Below are positions 60,191 through 64,000 of a stretch of 64,000 nt of DNA, one piece after another. The translations under genes and the position numbers were made by a program. The notes under the pieces were generated by a model. That model did not search any database and was not told the origin of the DNA. It saw nothing but the letters and a program-made list of their open reading frames with translations. Every line of letters begins with the position of its first letter. Positions within the stretch are counted from its first letter, which is position 1. Source of the stretch: Prinsepia uniflora (lineage: Eukaryota; Streptophyta; Magnoliopsida; Rosales; Rosaceae); the NCBI GenBank assembly GCA_032719365.1, contig CM064866.1, positions 77,418,916-77,482,915 of the forward strand, written 5' to 3'.

Positions 60191-60469
60191 CTGAAAACAA
60201 AACCGTGAGGGCGAGACCCAAAGCGGACAATATGGTGCTAGATGAGTCGGGTCCTGACCGAGGAGGGTCGGGTCCTGACAATTTGGTATCAGAGCCAGAC
60301 CTAGACCGGGAAGTGTGTCAGCGAGGACGCTGGGCCCTAAGGGGGGTGGATTGTAATACCCGTGTTATGGAGGGAACGATGAACAATCCCATATTCCTGT
60401 GAGGGGGAATGGTCTGGAGAGGATGGTGGTGTGCCTTAAAGGTGTAGGCACACACCTATCTAGCACTAG

Positions 60470-60590
60470 GCATTTTGGGAGCTCAAGTGGCTTTGGGGGG
60501 GATTGGAACCCCAAAGTTAAGCAAGTTGAGGCTGGTGCAATTCCATGATGGGTGACCCCCTGGGAAGTTGCACCATGAGCTCCCGAAAAC
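60470..60590 (+). other. 5S rRNA-derived segment in Cassandra 3' LTR
   Basis: Second copy, with AAGTTAAGC at 60514-60522 and ATGGGTGACCCCCTGGGAAG after it. Closer to 5S consensus in box C than the 5' LTR copy (CTGGGAAG versus CTAGGAAG). Confidence 0.85.
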
Positions 60591-60607
60591 AAAACCGTGA
60601 GGGCGAG

Positions 60608-63600
60608 TGACAAGACCCATCCCAATCCCATCGGGATTACAGTGGGATGTGACATGCTCACGTTTGATACGAAGTTTCAGACAAGGGATAACCTAAAGCC
60701 ACTGCCCCCTCGGGCTTCCAGAGTGCGCAAGGATCGATGGAGGAGGCATGCAATGTCCCAGTCTCTGCTGCAGTCGCATCCGTGATTAACCTGAAGGGCA
60801 TTAAAAACAACAAAGGTTGTGAGTGGACGAAAATAAATAAGTTCATAAAACACATTTCACAAAGATATTTATGCCCTTCATTAAAACGTATCCATGCATC
60901 GAAAACCAGTAAGTAAAGTATTTACTAAAAACAACCGTTAGGGCCTTAGCCCAGAAACCATGACTCAAAACCAAATGTGGGAACTCAGCCCAAAACCGTA
61001 AAACCAAATTCCAATTCTAAGTGGGCTACTGCCCAAAACCATAACCATAAATACCATTCAATAAAACAAAACATATTTAAACAATCATGGGCATCCTAGA
61101 TGCCTAGCGTCCCAGACGCCACATCTCACAGAATCAAGCAACACGTGCTATCCGGGGTCTCACCGGGTCAATATCTCTGACATCTCAGATGTCTGATGTC
61201 CCAAACATCCAATCATAGCATTCCTGCTCCTGAGTCATCATACGGTCCGATAGATCCGTATAATGACCACTCGCATGCAATGCACCGTGACTTCCCCAGT
61301 GTCCCAGACACTTGGAGGAGACTATCACATATCCTCGTATCAAGATGGTTTATGGAAAACAGTTTATCAATCATTTCAAAATATCTCAAGGGCCCTGCCC
61401 GGAATTTCCATAAAACCATTACAAGTCCAACCATCCGATTTATCAAATCCAAAACCATTTATTCTAATCCATTTAGGGTCCACGACCCTAAATCACATTT
61501 ATAACCAATTGGGCCTCATGCCCGATTTCGTAAACCAACTGGACCAACGGCCCGATTTCATAACCAACTGGGCCCCTGGCCCGATTTCATAAAGTAACTG
61601 GGCCCCCGACCCGATTACGTAACTCAAATGGACTCCAAGTCCGAGGTTTCCAAAACAATTGGGCCTCATGCCCGAGTTCATCTTTCCAATTTCAAAACCA
61701 TTTCATTCAACTATTTCCAAAACCATAAGTACGGAAAAATAAGAGTAAAATCGAAAACCTCGATTTACGTGCAAGCACGTAAATCGTCTCGAAATGCGTG
61801 AAACCATATAATTCATCAATATTTGAATCGACATCATACAATCACAATCATAATCCATATAAAATAGTTATGCATGCATGAAGTTTATAAAACCAAAGTC
61901 CACTCACAGACCGTCCAACGATGCGCCTCGATACGCGTGCCATAGGCTTTCCCGGGCCTCGCCACTATCACCGGGACTCCCAAACCTGTCCAAATCACAC
62001 TCGAGGGTCACTAACCTCTTCATTAACCTCCTATTAAAGTCCCGTAATTTTCCCAAATTTTTAACTATTTTTAAAACCGCTCCTAAAACTTCGAACACGA
62101 CGAAACCTATCGAAACGATATCTGATTGACACGAAACCAGTCCCAAAATGTTCGTTACATCGAATAGAGTGTTTCATATGTTGAACACTTCCCTAAAGGA
62201 GGGGCCACGCGTCCTTACGCGCCCCAAGAGTGGCATGTGCACTGTTCATCGTCCCCTACATTAGGTGAACCGTTTTTTTCTAGTTCTAGACCGGTTTTAC
62301 TGTGCTGAATCGGCGTGACCGGTTCGGCGGTTTTCTCCCTTTGTTTTGGTTCGATTCCAACCCTAATTAATCCTATAATTTTCCTAGCATCCATATGAAT
62401 CTAAATATATTAATTAGAACATCCAAAAACCTATAAAATCATTGAACCGATTTCCCCTTTTCGGTTCAAAATTCCATTTCCGTTCCCAGGCTTCACAACC
62501 ATCAAAATATCCTCAAAATCATCTTAATAGGTTCCTAATAACCCCCTAAGCTCATTCTAATCACCTAGAATCAACCTTAACGTGCGAAATCAAAATAAGA
62601 ATGAAAATGGTGAAACCGAGTACCTCTCGGGTTTCTCCTCCTCTCGCCGCCGTGGATGGTGGTTCAACTCCCTGCAGCCATCCTCCGTCTCTCACAACAC
62701 TCTCTGGTCTCTCAGGCATGATAATATGGGGTTGGGTTGGATTTGGGTGAAGGTTTGAATGAGATCGGGTGAGTTGTGTTTGAATGAAGAAATGAAGATG
62801 CACGGGGAAGATGCATGAATACAATTTGGGTGGCCTGTGGATGGGTGACAAGTGTCACTCATCCATTGAACCTCCATAAAATGTCTAGGGCCCACTAGAG
62901 TCCAAAAGTTAGGTCGTTTCGTAATTCGTACAATAGTACCCCGAAACTTCCTTGAACCGTAACTTCGTAGTCGAACGTCCGAATTCGACGTGCCGCCTGC
63001 CTATGGATTCGTATCGTCCCGATCTACGTAATGGTCCTCGGCCCTCGGCCATCGGACATCCCAGTCAAAAAGTAAACATTTGCCCCTTTTAACTAAAATT
63101 ACCAAAATATCCCTAAACTTCCGAACGTCATAACTTCCTCCTCGAACGTCGGAATTGAACGTGCCACCTGTCTATGAACTTGTGACGTCCTAAACAACGT
63201 CATGGTCATTGGTCAAAGTCCATTTGACCTCCCGATCAAAAAGTCAACTTTTTACCACGGTTAGGGGCAAAACGGTCATTTTGCATCGTTCGTCCGATTT
63301 CGCCCAACTAATCACCGATTACCCCCACTAAACATGATTAGTTACCAATCTAATCTCGGAAATCGGGACGGGTCGTTAAAACCTTCCCTCCTTAATTAAT
63401 TTCGTCCTCGAAATTCCAACCGATCTAATCTCAACCATTATTCCCTCCTTAATTAGTTTCGTTCTCGAAATTTCAACTATCCTGATTCCACAATCACCCC
63501 GTGGAAAGTACAATCGACCTCGCAACACATGTACACTCGTACACCAACTAATCAGAACAAAACTTGTCTGCACCCAGACGTACCACTAGTACTCACGTTG

Positions 63601-64000
63601 TATCGACTACATTCGACCCCGTCGAATGGCAGTAATCACATGTTCTGAACTAACACCGCTTGTCAGTATCAGAGCAGCCCGAGTATCCTATGAGCTAATC
63701 ACTTGTCAGATCAACCAACTCGTTGACACCATCAACTCGAAAGTTCCTTGCTCAAACGCTAAACTATCCTGACGTCTGCTCCTACTGGGAGCCATCAGAC
63801 CTCACTCAACAATCCACGTTGACACATCCCGACAATCTGTCACCACTTGACAGTCGTCAGTCGAAACCTGACACTATACTCACCCGTGGTTACACTAACC
63901 ACCAACTTACTCAACCTGAGTATACATTAACCAACACCTCACTCGACCTGTGTGTAACTGGACCCATCAGAAGTACCATGACCCAGTGCACGGTATCCAA
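60608..64000 (-). mobile_element. Second LARD-like element (minus strand), partial at window edge
   Basis: 3' LTR at 60608-63380 (2773 bp), reading on the minus strand from TTTAACGACCCGTCCCG (TG mutated to TT) to GGGTCTTGTCA. Interior 63381-64000 continues beyond the window. Next to the LTR, ACCTTCCCTCCTT (63381-63393) is the polypurine tract in reverse, preceded by the CGAGGACGAAATT phrase also found at 42188-42199. A possible duplication copy GCGAG is at 60603-60607. Related to the element at 35620-45141. It carries its own hairpin arrays (61090-61312, 61476-61672). No coding region. Confidence 0.88.
61090..61312 (-). repeat. Hairpin array in LARD-like LTR (second element)
   Basis: GGCATC-cta-GATGCC (61090-61104), GCGTC-cca-GACGC (61107-61119), GACATC-tca-GATGTC (61179-61193), GATGT/ACATC (61195-61209) and AGTGTC-cca-GACACT (61298-61312). 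Lies at the same relative LTR position as the array at 37883-38054, with mostly different arm sequences. Confidence 0.88.

Larger units (their letters stand above)
59959..60607 (+). mobile_element. Cassandra TRIM retrotransposon, 3' LTR truncated
   Basis: 5' LTR 59959-60280 (TGTAAGACCC...GTCCTGACA), PBS TGGTATCAGAGC at 60284-60295, an interior of only about 70 bp ending in the polypurine tract TAAGGGGGGTGGAT (60338-60351), then a 3' LTR from 60352 (TGTAATACCCGTG). The 3' LTR is cut at 60607 by the LARD-like element. Non-coding, a terminal-repeat retrotransposon in miniature. Both LTRs contain a 5S rRNA-derived stretch, which is diagnostic of Cassandra; wording such as AACAAAACCGTGAGGGCG also fits my memory of that family. 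Confidence 0.92.

Overview
This is a piece of plant nuclear genome, probably from a woody eudicot and most likely Rosaceae. That placement is an inference: it rests on AT-rich intergenic DNA, multi-exon genes with GT-AG introns, a Cassandra TRIM retrotransposon, and long LTRs beginning TGTAACGACC. There is no bacterial or organellar content. Only two intact host genes are visible, both on the minus strand: an intronless GT32 alpha-1,4-glycosyltransferase (21068-22471) and a 12-exon WAPL cohesin-release factor (49718-57224; 931 aa by my exon model). An orphan last exon of a soluble epoxide hydrolase lies at 48702-48904. Nearly everything else is nested retrotransposon and transposon DNA.

Block 1 (1-18961): a decayed Ty3/gypsy element on the plus strand (6927-8305 and 16132-17632) is broken up by long LTRs. 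A minus-strand LTR (window edge to 6926) carries a solo LTR (406-6493, TSD TCCAG), which carries a second solo LTR of the same family (1488-4568, TSD TTACT). The gypsy reverse transcriptase is split by another minus-strand solo LTR (8306-16131, TSD AGTGT), and that holds a complete hAT transposon (9765-14297, TSD ATTTTCAC) whose transposase has a single frameshift. A truncated minus-strand gypsy gag, primer-binding site and LTR follow. Block 2 (18962-27450): AT-rich intergenic DNA, a SINE with an 18-bp TSD, the GT32 gene, two copia relics, and a probable non-autonomous hAT-like element.

Block 3 (27451-48620): a Ty1/copia element with matching LTRs and TSD GTAAC, stretched to 21 kb by insertions. 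Its protease is split by a 3.1-kb solo LTR (28985-32073). Its reverse transcriptase is split by a minus-strand composite LTR (34558-47663), which contains a young complete 9.5-kb LARD-like element (35620-45141, TSD TTTAA) without detectable gag or pol. Block 4 (48621-64000): the epoxide hydrolase exon, WAPL, AT-rich DNA, an LTR fragment, a Cassandra element with 5S-rRNA-derived LTRs, and the 3' LTR plus partial interior of a second LARD-like element on the minus strand.

The most unusual signal is inside the long LTRs. They carry dense arrays of short self-complementary words, with arms of 5-7 bp and loops usually of 3 nt. Arm sequence differs from unit to unit while complementarity is kept. 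The same pattern occurs in several LTR families, and a matching one occurs in the copia LTR. I know of no description of it.
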